From: Sorghum bicolor
Taxonomy: Eukaryota > Streptophyta > Magnoliopsida > Poales > Poaceae
DNA: 64,000 bases
Assembly: GCF_000003195.3 (NCBI RefSeq)
Contig: NC_012871.2
Coordinates: forward strand, 46,819,110 to 46,883,109
Direction of reading: 5' to 3'
Part shown: piece by piece, positions 1 to 11,758 of the stretch
Numbering within the stretch: the first letter of the stretch is position 1
Layout: each line of letters starts with the position of its first letter
Translations under genes and position numbers: made by a program
The notes under the pieces: generated by a model
Told to the model about the DNA's origin: nothing
Seen by the model: the letters and a program-made list of their open reading frames with translations, nothing else
Databases searched by the model: none

Positions 1-302
1 CCCATCCATGCTGTATCAGGCCAAATTCAACCTGGGCTAACTCTTGTATTATTAGTAACCAATTATTTCATTTGGCACTAGTCTGACTCAGGTATACAGC
101 TTTTATGTTAGCGCTGTCTTTTTTCTCTCGATACTTATAATTGTGATAGTTACGCATGTGAACACGAAGCATATCCAAAATTAGATTAAAATAAACACAT
201 AGTTGCTCATGTCTAACAATTTGAACCTGGATGCCACTATTTAGTAAGATCGGGATGCACTTACACACTCTGCAAGTTCATGGACCTAGATGACACAAAT
301 TA

Positions 303-849
303 GGGCCCCTTTGGATCACAGGATAGGAAATATGTAGGAATAGGAAAACCTTAGGAATCTATATGCCATACCCTTCAATTCCTATGGAAATTCAAAACAC
401 AGGAAAGCTGAAAGGCCTTTGACAGTAGCACAGGTGAAACACAGGAATGAACCACAGGAACTAGATGCTTCCATTTTTTAAATCTTGAACATCTACCGGT
501 TGTGCATTCAAAGTCACGCCTGGTGGCGAACTGGAGGACCCTCTCGCCTTTTTTTTACTCCTTGGCTTTTGTTGTTTGCCTGGAATGACCCAAGCCAGCC
601 CACGTAAGGCTCACCAGAAGCTGCCAACCAAAAAAAAGAACGCGCACTGAGTGCAGGCACGCACTTTGTTTCCCGCCAGGAAAAAATCCATGAGGTCCGA
701 GCTAATGTTTTGTTTCCTATGAATTATGGAATGGAGTCATAGGATTCTAATCCTATGGAAAACATCCTTTGTTTTTCATATCAACCAAAGGCTAGGAAAG
801 GAAACATTCCTTAGGAAAGCTAATCCTACAAAAAATCCTTAAGGGGCCC
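303..849. mobile_element. PIF/Harbinger-like MITE in an SMC6 intron
   Basis: The ends are inverted (GGGCCCCTTTGG at the left, AAGGGGCCC at the right) and both sides carry the trinucleotide TTA (300-302, 850-852), the target duplication of PIF/Harbinger elements. There is no ORF for a transposase, so it is non-autonomous. A roughly 35-bp stretch just left of the element (about 268-300) is repeated in diverged form just right of it (about 877-915). Confidence 0.75.
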
Positions 850-980
850 TTAGCATGTTTATGGTTGCACTTGTGCAATCTGCAAGTTAATAAACCTAGA
901 TGGCACCCTACAAATTTAATTACCACCAGCATATTTTACTCAAAAAAAAGAAAAATACATTTATAAGAAAAAAAATTCAC

Positions 981-3900
981 CTGAGTTTGTTGCATATGCT
1001 GAAGCTCAAATTCATGAACTTGCTCCTCTAGTTGTCTCACACGGGCATTCATTTTATTCAACACTTGTCTTCCACGAGCATGCTCTTTCTCTAGATCCAT
1101 CTTCAGTTTCACAGCCTACAAAGGAACATGAATAACTAAGAGCTAACAAAGTAATGATGCAATCATATGTAGTATCTAATAGAAATAGATGCAATTTCAA
1201 ACTCTCAGGAAATCTGTCACATAAATACTAAATAAGACAATTTCACATAACTGACAACACCTAATTCTAATTTGTTAAGAGTATATTTGGTAATTTAGAT
1301 GTGTATCCATGGGTTGCCTTGCCTCTCAAGTCTTGTACTCTATATAAACTGTCCAAGACCTCAATGCAATACATCCATCCAATTACACAAATTCTGTTCT
1401 CCTTCATGGTATCAATCGTACAGGTTCGGTTTAGATCCTAACCCTAGCCGCCAATAGCTTCTTTCCCGCGCCCCCGGGGAGAGAACGATCTCCACCAGGG
1501 GCAGCGCCACTGTTTAGGTGCTGGATCCTATTGATCCGGCTGCCATCGTCCTCCTGGAACTTGGACTTCCCCAGCAGCTTGGTGAGAATGTCACCCAGCT
1601 GATCAGTAGTGGCGATATGCCTGGCCTTGATGCTCCCATCCTCCAAGCAATCACTGACGAAGAGGCTTATCACAAGACTTAACTCTCATAGCTCACTATA
1701 CCCACGAGCCAGCACCCCCACAGTCCCAAGACCAACGGAGCCCACAACATATCAAGGCCTCAGACCTAACTCAACCCAAAAAACTACCCTAGTAGGTGAG
1801 GGCTACCCCTGCTTTATATGTTGTGCTCCCCCACCAACAAATTCCGATGTGGGGGTAAACCTAACACAATTGCCTCAAGTGATAAATGTGAACAGAATTA
1901 TATGGCTAGTAGTGGTATAATGTGGCAACTATCCATGAGCTAAAGGTAAAGTTTAGAATTGAGATCATAATTTACACCGAAATGAGAAGTATAACCAGTA
2001 AACTGAATATTGAAATGTATCGGTGCTTGCACTGTAGTGCAATTTCATATTCATAAGGCCATGAACATGCATACAAATATACAATATACATCTATTATGA
2101 AAACCACATGCAATAACACCAAGGTTGTTATTTACGAGTCATAATGTGTTTAAGTAATTGCTGTAAAACATAAGAAACAATGTACACAGCAGTACTGAAA
2201 GCTACTTAAGCCATCAACACACCTCACGAATGTCATGATCCATTTTTTCCTTCATCCTCCTAGCTTCTTGTGTCTTCTCTAAAAAAGATTTAAAATTTTC
2301 TTTCTTCACAATAAATTCTTTCCTCAGTTCCTCTATAATGGCCTACAAGATAAGGAAAGATCAATTCAGTTAACAACCATTTCAACATTTCAGACCTGGT
2401 CCACCTGAATTATTAATTTAGCACACAAATTTTGCAGCATGAATGCAACATCCTCAGTGAGTAGGGAAAACTGGAGGGAATGAAACTTGAACCATGGCAA
2501 TTCCATTTCAACAGGTTAGTTTGTAAATGAACAAATGATGACTTCAAACTGCCATGAAATAATCAACTGCAAATGTTTTAAACAAATTCAGAAGATCAAG
2601 GTTGTTAGCCATCACGAATTATGGTATTTATACCCTGCATTGCATATTTACAATATAGAAGCTCTAATTAGCTGACCCAAATTTCTACATAGCTTTGATC
2701 AAAGTCCACTCCATTCATTATTACAAACATCATACATGGTCATTCATCATTCAAATGTATTAAAGTGTCCTTGAATTCAACATTTGATCTAACAAAACTA
2801 TGAGTATAATACAAGCAAAAAAATAGCAGTCTATTATGAATTTATATTTGGTAAAATGCTGACTGACAAGCATGAAGTTCTTCCAGCATTACTTGTACTC
2901 AACTAGGGATTGAGTAAAGTTAGGCAGTTAGATAACAAAAAATATATATCATGGTATACGTAGAACAGGACTGCTCTAAGAAAAATGAGACAGAATTGTT
3001 CCCATTAAAGTATCACTTACTATATTTTGATCAATTCGTTCTTGGCATGCAGGGATACGCTCTTTGAGTTTCTCAAGATTCTCTTCTTGTCCCCCAATCT
3101 CCTTGTCAACATCATAAACCCATGCCCAAGCCAACTTTTTCTTCAAGTTTTCAATCTCGTGTGCTATTTCTTCAATGTGTTCCATATTCTTTATCTTCTC
3201 CTGAATCTCATCTAGTTCTCTGAGCGCTGGCCTAATTGACGCTTCCAGTTCTTCAACTATAGAGTCCGCAATGTTCAGGTTGTCTCTTATTGTAGCAAGC
3301 AAGTCATTCACTTGTTGAAGAAGCGTAGCCTTGAAAAAGAACTGAAGCAAAACAGAAATAATTGAACAGCAAAAACCTAGAATGAGGCCAGTTATCAGTT
3401 ATATTAGGAGAGCATACAGAATGCAGCACACTTTTAAACTCCAACTTATGACTGAAGCCTAATTGCTCAAGTTTATCTAAAATGGTACAGTATATTCTGA
3501 AATCTGGCCTATCAATAAGTTGAGTATTATCTTTTTCATGAAATAACAATCAGCAAATAATTCGGCAAGAATGAAAAATATACAATGGCCAGGCCACTGA
3601 CGGGCACATGAATTTGCATTCGACAATAATAGATCACTGAAAGGCATAGATGTTCCATTGCATAGTTAAAAATTGCAGAAGAGTGGTGTGAAACTAAAAG
3701 TTTTGATTACCTTGAACTTATCCTTGTCATTTCCTGAATGTAAAAACTCTCTGCTTTTGTCTTGACTCATAATTACACAAGGGTTTTCAACTTCAATCTG
3801 AAAAGTGACACAGATGCATAATAACGCAGACAACATATATCTAGTAATCACATTAATTAAGTACTCCAGCAGAAAGGTATAAAGATGAAAACAATTAGAT

Positions 3901-6689
3901 ATCTATAGAATGAACCCATGTTGAAGTACCAACTGTTTAACCAAAAGCATCCATAAATATATACCATGCTGTCAAGAAACTAGAAGCGATTTATATTATC
4001 AACATCAAGGTGTGCAGAGCTCCTATATGCTGACTGATTTTGCCCACATACCATGTTGGATGTGTGTGTTGTTGCATAACCTCACCATGTGCCTTAAGCA
4101 CTCAAGAGAGTGTGGAAATTATCAACTTAATATTAACAATCATACGATCATATTTTGCCTATTTTAAACCAGTACTCCACAGAAAACAAATAATGAAGAG
4201 GCAACCAATGAACTAAGCAAGTCAAACAGACAAGAATGTTCTGTTCTAAGCAACAAGCAACTTACGTTAAAATGTTCAATTATTTCATTTAGGTCATCCT
4301 TGCGATGCGCCACCTTCCTCCCTTTTCCAGTACAGGCAGACATTAACAGTAAACAATTAGTATAACATAAGAATTCAAGGGAAAATCTAAAAGAGCTGAT
4401 AAAAAATTAAGGCTATTCTCTTAGTACAATTTAGCAATTTTACCACAATTATCAATTTGTAATCCATACTTAATGCAACTTCAAATATCAGCCCATTATT
4501 CAGGTCTAAAAGCCATTGTCATATTCAAGGCATACAGTGTTTCGTTTAATAGAATTTTAGCTGATACTATGATGGAAATGAAGGGTAACATATAAAAACT
4601 GCGCATCGTGGGAAGGCAGAATGTCTGTGATTTAAAAACATGTAGGAAGAAGCCAACAATTTAAGAGCATATGAATTTTTTGCCTACTTGGAAGTGGATC
4701 ATGATGCTTGTCACAAGAAAGGTTGTGACAACTAATAAAGGAAAAATGCAACAGTCTAATATTTTAAAGGGGCATTTGCATATTGAGGGCTAATTACCAA
4801 AACGTTTGCACCACTGCCCCAACATTGATTAGAAACCAAGGGCAATAGTGCTAACATTTTGAAAACAGCCAGGCCTGTAAGTGTGCGAAAAGAAAAAGGA
4901 GTGAACTCAACAGTCAGGAGAAGCCTCTATCATAAATCAACCTTACAAGTGACTAAACAAAGGCAACGATCTAAATTAATAATCTCAAAAGGTACAATAA
5001 TGTTAAAGCAAATAGCACGGTCTATTAGAATGAAAACATGACCAAAAATTGACAACTTGGTGCCAGCAACTTCACCCAAGAAACGCCAATTGCAATAGAA
5101 GAACATGACCAACAATCGAGGAGGCTAGAACAAGTACTATACCATGTTGATCCTTCAAAACTGTAGAACCAGCTGATTCAGTAATCCTGCGTTCCAATAT
5201 AATAGTGTCCCCATATACTTCGGGCTTAAACGCGTCTTCTCCATGGTTATTAATGTCCACAGTAATTGCTGCATAGCTGGAGTAGTAGAGAAGATGAAAA
5301 ATTAGACCAGGTTACAGCTGGCTGCAAAAAGGAGATACAATATACGGGTGAAAGGTTGTATGGTGGAGAATATGTGTGGCAGATTAAGAACCCACTATAT
5401 GAATGAAAACAGTCAAGAAATTATCTTTACGCTTGTCAGATACTCCCTCCATCTCAAATTATAAGTCATTCTAAGAATCTTGAAGAGTCAAAGCATCTCA
5501 AGTTTGACCAAATTTATATGATAGGATAATACCTCATACATTAATTTCCTATTCAGGGACATAACCATGGCATTCCCCAGCTTTGTTTTGAACTCTAGTG
5601 AAAATCGGTATCTAAACAAACTATAAGATTGTTGTAAGCAGGTGGTCACTTGAGAGGATGATTGTACACATTTACACAATGATGGAGAACCTTCCTCACT
5701 TTGTTTTTCCTTTGGTCATTGAGGCTGTAAACTGGCATGTAAAGTGATTGATTATTAACTAATGCTGTAGGATATGGTAAAAGTAGTGTTTGCATCAACA
5801 AGGATGATCGGTGGTACCAGCTTATAACAACCTGTAGCCACCGAAGTTCAGTTGTGAAACATGAAAAATATTTCAGATTTTGCCAAAACAATTTTGTCAG
5901 AATAGCAGGAACCACAACAGAAAAAAGTTACATTTATGACACCAACTAAGTATCATTAGGTTCTTCATTAATTATATTTTCATAGTATATCTATTTGATG
6001 TCATAAATCTGTATTTTTTTTCTATAATTTTGGTCAAACTTGAGATGCTTTGACTCTCCAAGATTCTTGAAAATGACATATAATTTGGGATGGGGGGAGT
6101 ACAATATACTGCAAATGCCTCAGCTTGAGGAGCATACTGGGAATATACTAGGTGAACGTGTGTGGCACAATATTTGCAGTTCTCCGTAATCATAACTCAT
6201 ATGTATCTATTAGCCCAATAGACAGACGGCAGCCAAACAGCTCAACGCAGTAACAGAACCCCAAAGATCGTTAGCCCTAAAGCTGATTTAACTTTCTTTA
6301 GAAAAATCATTGAGTAAAAATTAATTTTTCAGGGCTAAAAGAAGAAGGGGGGAAACGAGAGAAGGCGGGCGCAACCTGCAACCGTTCTTGATGAAATCCT
6401 TGAGGGAAGCGGCGCGCTGGGTGTTCTTAGCGCGGCAGCCGAAGGCGACGCAGAGGGCCGTGAGGATGGCGCTCTTTCCGCCTGCGCCGCCGCGTCGTAG
6501 GAGAAGAGAAGGGTATCATTCGTCAGGTGGCACCACGATAAATGGGAAGAGGGACGGGGGTTAGGGTTTGGGAGGCGTACTTCCGTTCTGGCCGGTGATG
6601 AAATTGACGTGCTGGTCGAGCTCGATGTGGAGGCTGGAGTGGCACATGAAGTTCTCCAGCCGGATGCGGGAGATCGTCCCCGCCGCCAT
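981..6689 (-). CDS. SMC6: SMC6 (SMC5/6 complex ATPase), 5' half, continues left of window
   Basis: Eight exons in transcript order: 6689-6581, 6481-6376, 5276-5143, 4321-4266, 3797-3711, 3341-3021, 2342-2223, 1115-981. All borders are GT-AG and the exons join in frame to 356 codons. The start is the ATG at 6689 (MAAGTISRIRLENFMCH, the usual SMC6 N-terminus). The Walker A P-loop GQNGSGKSAILTAL is split by intron 1, with its serine codon rebuilt across the junction. Then follow CRAKNTQRAASLKDFI, YAAITVDINNHGEDAF and IEVENPCVIMSQDKSREFL, which are typical of SMC6, and a long Glu/Lys-rich first coiled-coil arm from about residue 170. SMC6 pairs with SMC5 in the nucleus and acts in homologous recombination and repair. 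The hinge, second arm and Walker B lie beyond the left edge. Introns carry three insertions (303-849, 1273-about 1912, 5443-6099). No break is seen in the visible part, so this is probably the working copy. Confidence 0.93.
1273..1912. mobile_element. Rearranged copia remnant in an SMC6 intron
   Basis: A short LTR-like block at 1273-1406 (TGTTAAGAG...CTCCTTCA, about 134 bp with a TATATAAA box) is followed directly by TGGTATCA (1407-1414), the usual initiator-Met tRNA priming site, and a leader also present at 36008 and, inverted, near 40780-40911. From about 1550 the sequence switches strand: the minus strand encodes KARHIATTDQLGDILTKLL, the typical end of copia RNase H (1431-1673). The right limit is set by where homology with the second SMC6 copy resumes (about 1913). 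It is clearly rearranged and non-functional. Confidence 0.65.
5443..6099. mobile_element. Stowaway MITE in SMC6 intron 2
   Basis: It begins CTCCCTCCATCTCAAATTAT and ends with the inverse, ATAATTTGGGATGGGGGGAG, flanked by the dinucleotide TA on both sides (5441-5442, 6100-6101). The inverted arms extend about 90 bp, with matching blocks around 5490-5515 and 6030-6055. This is the Tc1/mariner-derived Stowaway pattern. The corresponding intron of the second SMC6 copy lacks it, so it arrived after the duplication or was lost there. Confidence 0.85.
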
Positions 6690-6930
6690 CGCCGGCGACC
6701 ACGCGACGCCTTCTCTCTCCTCGTCGGTAGAAGCTTGCACCCGAAAGAATGGGTAGTGGGGGATTGCGGGGTTTTGTTTGGGGGGCAGCTGGAGCGGCAG
6801 CTTTTCGCTGGGAAGAAGCCCGCCAAAACCCCCCGAAAATAGCCGCGGGCCGCTGGGAAGTTGGATTGGATGGGCTTCCGAAAACGGAAATGCCGTGGTT
6901 GGGCGGTCCTAACGCCATCTCGGACGCTGT

Positions 6931-7516
6931 TGGCGGGCTGCAACGCGGACCAAACAGCCCAATGTCGAGTAGTCCGGTTTAGGCCTTGTTTAGGCCCTGT
7001 TTAGTTGCCCACCCAAAATTTTTTCATCTATCCCATCGAATCTTTGCACACATACATAGAACATTAAATGTACATAAAAAAATAAACTAATTACACATTT
7101 TTATTGGAAAACGTGAGACGAATCTTTTAAGCCTAGTTACTCTATGATTAGCCTTAAGTGCTACAGTAACTCACATGTGCTAATGATAGATTAATTATGC
7201 TTTATAGATTTGTCTTGTAGTTTCTGATGAGCTATGTAATTTGTTTTTTTATTAGTTTATAAAAATCTTTCCCGACATCCTTCCGACACATCCGATGTGA
7301 CACCCAAAAAAATTTCATCTCCAATCTAAACAGGGCATTAGTTCCGAACTACATCGAACGCTGTCGTCGATGGCAGCAACACGGACCAAACGGCCCAACA
7401 GCCGAGTTGCTCAGTTTAGTTTCAAGCTGCACCGAAGTGGTTATGGCTGCAATACGGACCGAACGGCCCAACAGCCGAGTAGCCCGGTTTAGTTTCAAGC
7501 TACACCGAAGTGGTTC
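6931..7516 (+). repeat. 73-bp repeat, three copies, split by a MITE
   Basis: Two adjacent units at about 7371-7443 and 7444-7516 share the cores CGGACC(A/G)AACGGCCCAACAG and TTTAGTTTCAAGCT. A third, truncated unit lies at about 6931-6985, upstream of the SMC6 start, and is separated from the others by the MITE at 6993-7337. The function is unknown. The array sits in what would be the SMC6 promoter side. Confidence 0.7.
6993..7337. mobile_element. Tourist-like MITE upstream of SMC6
   Basis: The ends are GGCCCTGTTTAGTTGCCC and the inverse, ATCTAAACAGGGC, with TTA on each side (6990-6992, 7338-7340). The internal block CGAGACGAATCTTTTAAGCC is in inverse form the same as CAAAAGATTCGTCTCG in the MITEs at 44245 and 48000, so they are one family. 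Confidence 0.8.
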
Positions 7517-8294
7517 GCCATTCCCCTACGTGCTCGCTCGCATTGCTCCCGCACTGTCGGGGCATGGTGCGTCGCGGCCATGCTACCGGATCCTACACTG
7601 CCGCGGCGCTCCACCTCGCTCGGTCGCCCTTCCGCGCTCCACCTCGCTCAAGCGACCGCTCTCCTTCATCGCTCTCCACCATGACCGCTCGCATCAACAC
7701 GAGCTCGGGAGCGGCGAGATCCAGAGCGGTCCTCTCTCCGGTGGTGCCAGTAGCGGGGGTCTTCCCATGTTCTTCTCCACGATGGCCGCACCCAATCGAG
7801 GCCTCGGCGTCTCGGCGACGAAAACCAGTGATGCGGACGAGATCGAACACAGTCATCCCGCCAAGGAGGGGCGACTCAGCGAGCATAGGCGACGATGCAG
7901 GGGAAGAGAATGTTGTTGCTCTGTCGAGGCCTCTTCATATGGCGTTCAGGAAGTTGTCTATAAGTCAGAGTCGGCTGAGGAAGAGAGGTCAACCATCTTC
8001 TAGCAGAGGAACCCTAGCAACATTGGTGTGAAGAACTGAAGAAATTCCACAGGCTGCAAAGTAGTGTGAGGAAATCTCCACTAGTAAAGGGTTGCGAGTT
8101 GCATGGTATGAGTTGCGATTTTTAGTTGCATATGTGATGATGATTATGTACATTATGGTACCAGTATGTTAGGGTTTCTAATGCTTCCTTTCAAGTTCGA
8201 TTGATGCATAGTTGGTGATTTTCGTAGCATTATGATAGTGTGTAGGCGTCACTATGCTCTATCAGAAATCCATTGTTAGATTGGTACATGCTAA
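7517..8294. other. Non-transposon spacer with GC-rich, unrecognised open frames
   Basis: Overlapping open frames exist on the plus strand (7407-8003 and 7510-8031), but their residue make-up (Arg, Ser, Pro, Ala) is that of GC-rich non-coding DNA. I recognise no domain. Once the large retroelement is removed, this segment joins directly to 31283, so it may belong to the same gene-like unit as the remnant there. Confidence 0.4.
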
Positions 8295-8299
8295 GGTGA

Positions 8300-9486
8300 T
8301 GAAAGGTCCTTGTTTGGTTTTGGTAACTGAGTGACAACTTAGGTGGACTAATAGTGTTTATATGAGATACACAGGAGATTAGTCCACAGGTGATGATGTG
8401 ATGATGGAGGTGCTCATTGCATATGAGACATGACATGGAGTCATGTGACCAAGGTGGAGAAGATCAAGATGAGACTTGGCTCGATGGACCGGTTGCAAGA
8501 GTGAAGAGCAAGTCGAAGGCTTTGAAGCGAGGGACCGCGTGTGACGGTGAAGCTTGAGCAAGACTTGGCGCCGATGGACCGAGGCAACGGTGAAGAGCAA
8601 GTGAGGTCAAGATCGATGAACCAATATGGTCACGTGATGATATGAAGTGGATCATATCATTTGGTGATTGGTTGGTGCATGTGTTGCATCAACATTGGAG
8701 GAGATGAAATGGAATGCGCAAGGCAAAGGTATAACCTAGGGCATTTCCATTTCACCGGTCATAGGTGTGTAGAGAAGTTTATGACCAGATTTAGGATAGA
8801 TGGCCGTACTATCAAGAGGGGCAAACTTGTTTGCATATCGGTCATCTAGTGCCACTTGAGCGATCTAACTTTGCATACGTGTTAGGATTGAGTGGCGTGG
8901 CAAGTTGAGAGGCTAACTCCCTTGGAAAAATGTTTGTGAAAATGCTAACACACTTTCACAAGTGTTGTGACACTTTGGTGTTGGCACATGGAAGCAAGGG
9001 AAGAAGTTGAAGATCGTTTCGTGCAGCGCGTATAGGCCGGACACGTCCGATGTGAGGTCGGACGTGTCCGAGTTGAGCGTCTCGTGTTAGCTCAATTTTA
9101 CCAGACTCTCTACGTTGAGTCCGGTGTAAATCGTCCGAAGAAGACGCTGTCTCAAGTAGCTCTCTGAGTTACCTTCTTGCTTGTGTAGCTAGAAGTAGTT
9201 CCCTTGCGTGACTAATTTGGTTTGTGTAACCTAGTTAGTCACATTGCTTAGTTTGTGTAGCTAAGTAACTTGCGCTCTCTAATTTGGCATTGGTTGCCTT
9301 GTTATTGAGCATTGCTAGTGAGCTTAGGAGCTTTGTGCTTTTGCTTACTAGTTGTGTAGGAGCTCCCCGGTTTGCAAAGTACTAGTGGCATAGGTTTGTG
9401 TGACCTTGCTTCTAGAATTGGTTAGGTGAGCTCTTGCTAAGGTAGTACATTATTTGCTTCTTTAGGATCTTTTACAAGGTGCTAGA
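8300..9486 (+). repeat. 5' LTR of the Maximus-like element, first part
   Basis: It matches 22757-23366 and parts of 29460-31139 closely. It continues at 17361-17491 after the nested element. Compared with the 3' LTR it lacks about 1.07 kb at position 9170, where GAGTT joins ACCTTCTTGC, and a shorter block of CGGACGTGT-type repeats near 9065. Confidence 0.9.
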
Positions 9487-10697
9487 TGTTGACGGTCCTT
9501 AAGTATCAAATTTAATTATCAAATAAACAAAGAAAAGAATCCAAATGAAATCAACATCTAGACTTAGAGTTTTATCTGACAGAATTCCACGAGTTTTGGT
9601 GTTTGTCTATTTCTGCAGAGGGTTATCAGGAAATAAGGAAGAAAGACCCACATGTCAGGATTACATAGAGATATCAACGCACCGCGCAATTTTCTACCAT
9701 CTAGAAGACTCCAGAAGCCACGGGAAGGAAGCGGAGGCCGAAAGGGGCCAGGCCCAGGGCGCCCGCCCCCTGTTGGATCCTGTTCAGGACTCTCTTCGCT
9801 CGGGATGTTCCACCGACCTATTGGATCAAGGAAAACATAGTACCACCTCGCCTACCGACCCAAAAATGCATAGAGGAGGAGGACTATATAAGGAGACCCC
9901 CCTGGCCCCTGGAGAAGACAAGAAATTATCATAGAGATTGAGGGGTGCCCTCGAAGGAAAACCTCTTCTCTAAATAATATTTCTTTTTAGGCTTAGCAAC
10001 CAATGTAAAGTAGAAATAGATCTTCTAGTTTCTACTAGATTGAGAGAGATAGAGTGGAGGTGTAGATCGGAGGAAGGCCGGCCTGTCGGTGTCTACTCCG
10101 AGTTGTACCTGCGGGATCAAGTCTCCTAACCCGAGGCTTGCTTCTAAGATTCTTCAGTAATTCGACTTCTAATGCTAGTAAGTTCTTGTTTTATTGTTCT
10201 TTGGTTTATGAGTTTACTTTAATCCTCTTCCGGTTGAGTATTAGAGTAATCATTGCTGGCGTAAATGTGGTGTTTAGGCTAGGGTACTCATAGATATCCC
10301 CTGACTAGCTGGACCGTGGTAGTAGCGAGGAACGTGACATTTCCAAGTTACCTTTGTATCCCATATCTCGTTAGCAGGACGGGTAGGTTTATAGGTGCGG
10401 GTCGAACATCCTTTGTGTTGTCTAGATTCTGTGAGCCTCCCCAATAGAACAGTAGATCATCCTTACCAAGGTTAGAACGAGACTACGGTTGCAGTCTTAT
10501 CTATACATCACTCACATCGAGAAACATTCTTTGTAGCCTAAAGGGGTAGTAGCAATAGTTTTGGTTAGTCAGATGCACCCTTTCTCCCAGTGGTAAAAAT
10601 ATAAATACGATAACTCTGGATAACCTCCCGGGTGAAATGCTCACCGATATCCGTGCGCTTGCGGATCATTTCCTTATTGCGTTACCAAATATCAACA
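9487..10697 (+). repeat. 5' LTR of the nested gypsy element
   Basis: Direct repeat of 16146-17355. A TATA-like motif, ACTATATAAGG, lies near 9882, and a conserved block near the end (10589-10668) contains GGTGAAATGCTCACCGATAT and GTGCGCTTGCGG. Confidence 0.93.
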
Positions 10698-10705
10698 AGC
10701 ATTTC

Positions 10706-10723
10706 TGGCACCGTTGCCGGGGA
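10706..10723 (+). other. Primer binding site, tRNA-Asp type
   Basis: TGGCACCGTTGCCGGGGA lies 8 bases after the 5' LTR. It fits the 3' end of plant tRNA-Asp (TGGCGCCGTTGCCGGGGA) with one mismatch, as used by Athila/Tat-type gypsy elements. Confidence 0.8.
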
Positions 10724-10816
10724 GAAAGACGGTTTGCTGAGATAACTTTGAGTCTTGCTATTATCTTGTATTATACTTTTATACTTTTATTCTTTTATCT
10801 TTTTATTTTTATCTTT

Positions 10817-11758
10817 ATGGATAACTCAAATTCCATACCTATTATTAAATTCTTTGCACCTTCGGAGACCAGCCATAGACCATGGGAGTCAACACGTCCT
10901 GCCCCTAATTATGATCTGTGTCCGGAGTTGATTGCAATAGGTCAAAACCAACCCTTTTCTATAGCCGAGGTCCTATCTTTTAATCAAGAAGATAATACAC
11001 TTTTAGCTACACCTAGGGAATCTGTTAATCTTTCTATAAATTCTGGTTTAGACCTAGCCCTACAAGACCATGTTTTTCAACGATATTTTTACATTGGTCT
11101 TAATCATATAACCTTTGGTCAAGTCCTTCTTTCTTTATCTATTAGTAAAGGAAGGTATGTCTTCATTCGTGGACATCCTTCTTGTACTAGTCTTCATAGA
11201 AAAATCTTAGAGATAGAGAAGGAATCATCTCCCGGACGAGGAAAGAAAGTTTCAATAGCCAATTTCCAAATATTTCAATCCCATGATTCGGCTATCCAAC
11301 CCATCCTTGAGCTTAATAATTTCTACTGTGCTCTTTCTCTTGAACCTCCCGATAATCCTATGAATCTCTCTAGACATCCCATGCATAAGAGTCACCAAGA
11401 CCACAAGGAGGATCGAGAAGAGCAACATCAATGGCTAGAGGGCATTAAAAATCCATGTGCTATCACCATTGAATGGATAGATAAAACAAATTTGAGAGAC
11501 AATCCTAGAGGAATTTTAAGCATTCATGAAGAATCATCCTTGGAGTTTGAGAATGAGAGAAACAACAGTGAGCATGGAAGTTTTTTCATAAATACCTTAC
11601 CAAGTCCTTGCTCATATAAAACATCTCTCCAATCAATTAGTCTCTCCATCCTTACCACATTTAAGATCTCCAACCCCCTCTTCCTTTCTATTTATAAAAA
11701 CTTTAAAAGGGCGGTTGTCGATGCATATGTCTATAATAAATATTGCAGATCTCGTTGA
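10817..11758 (+). CDS. Unrecognised ORF of the nested gypsy element
   Basis: The frame is open for 313 codons from the ATG in TTTATGGATAAC. It is extended upstream in the same frame by 60 codons that run through the priming site and a poly-Phe/Ile stretch, which is unlikely to be translated. The protein starts MDNSNSIPIIKFFAP and is hydrophilic, with no zinc knuckle and no domain I recognise. Its place directly after the priming site is that of gag, so it may be a highly diverged gag or an element-specific protein. The intact frame agrees with the young age of the element. The function is not known. Confidence 0.5.
   Translation: MDNSNSIPIIKFFAPSETSHRPWESTRPAPNYDLCPELIAIGQNQPFSIAEVLSFNQEDNTLLATPRESVNLSINSGLDLALQDHVFQRYFYIGLNHITFGQVLLSLSISKGRYVFIRGHPSCTSLHRKILEIEKESSPGRGKKVSIANFQIFQSHDSAIQPILELNNFYCALSLEPPDNPMNLSRHPMHKSHQDHKEDREEQHQWLEGIKNPCAITIEWIDKTNLRDNPRGILSIHEESSLEFENERNNSEHGSFFINTLPSPCSYKTSLQSISLSILTTFKISNPLFLSIYKNFKRAVVDAYVYNKYCRSR

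Noticed and set aside
6335..6943. Minus-strand ORF of 202 codons over SMC6 exons 1-2
   Set aside because: The frame reads through intron 1. The correct SMC6 frames give the Walker A motif after splicing.
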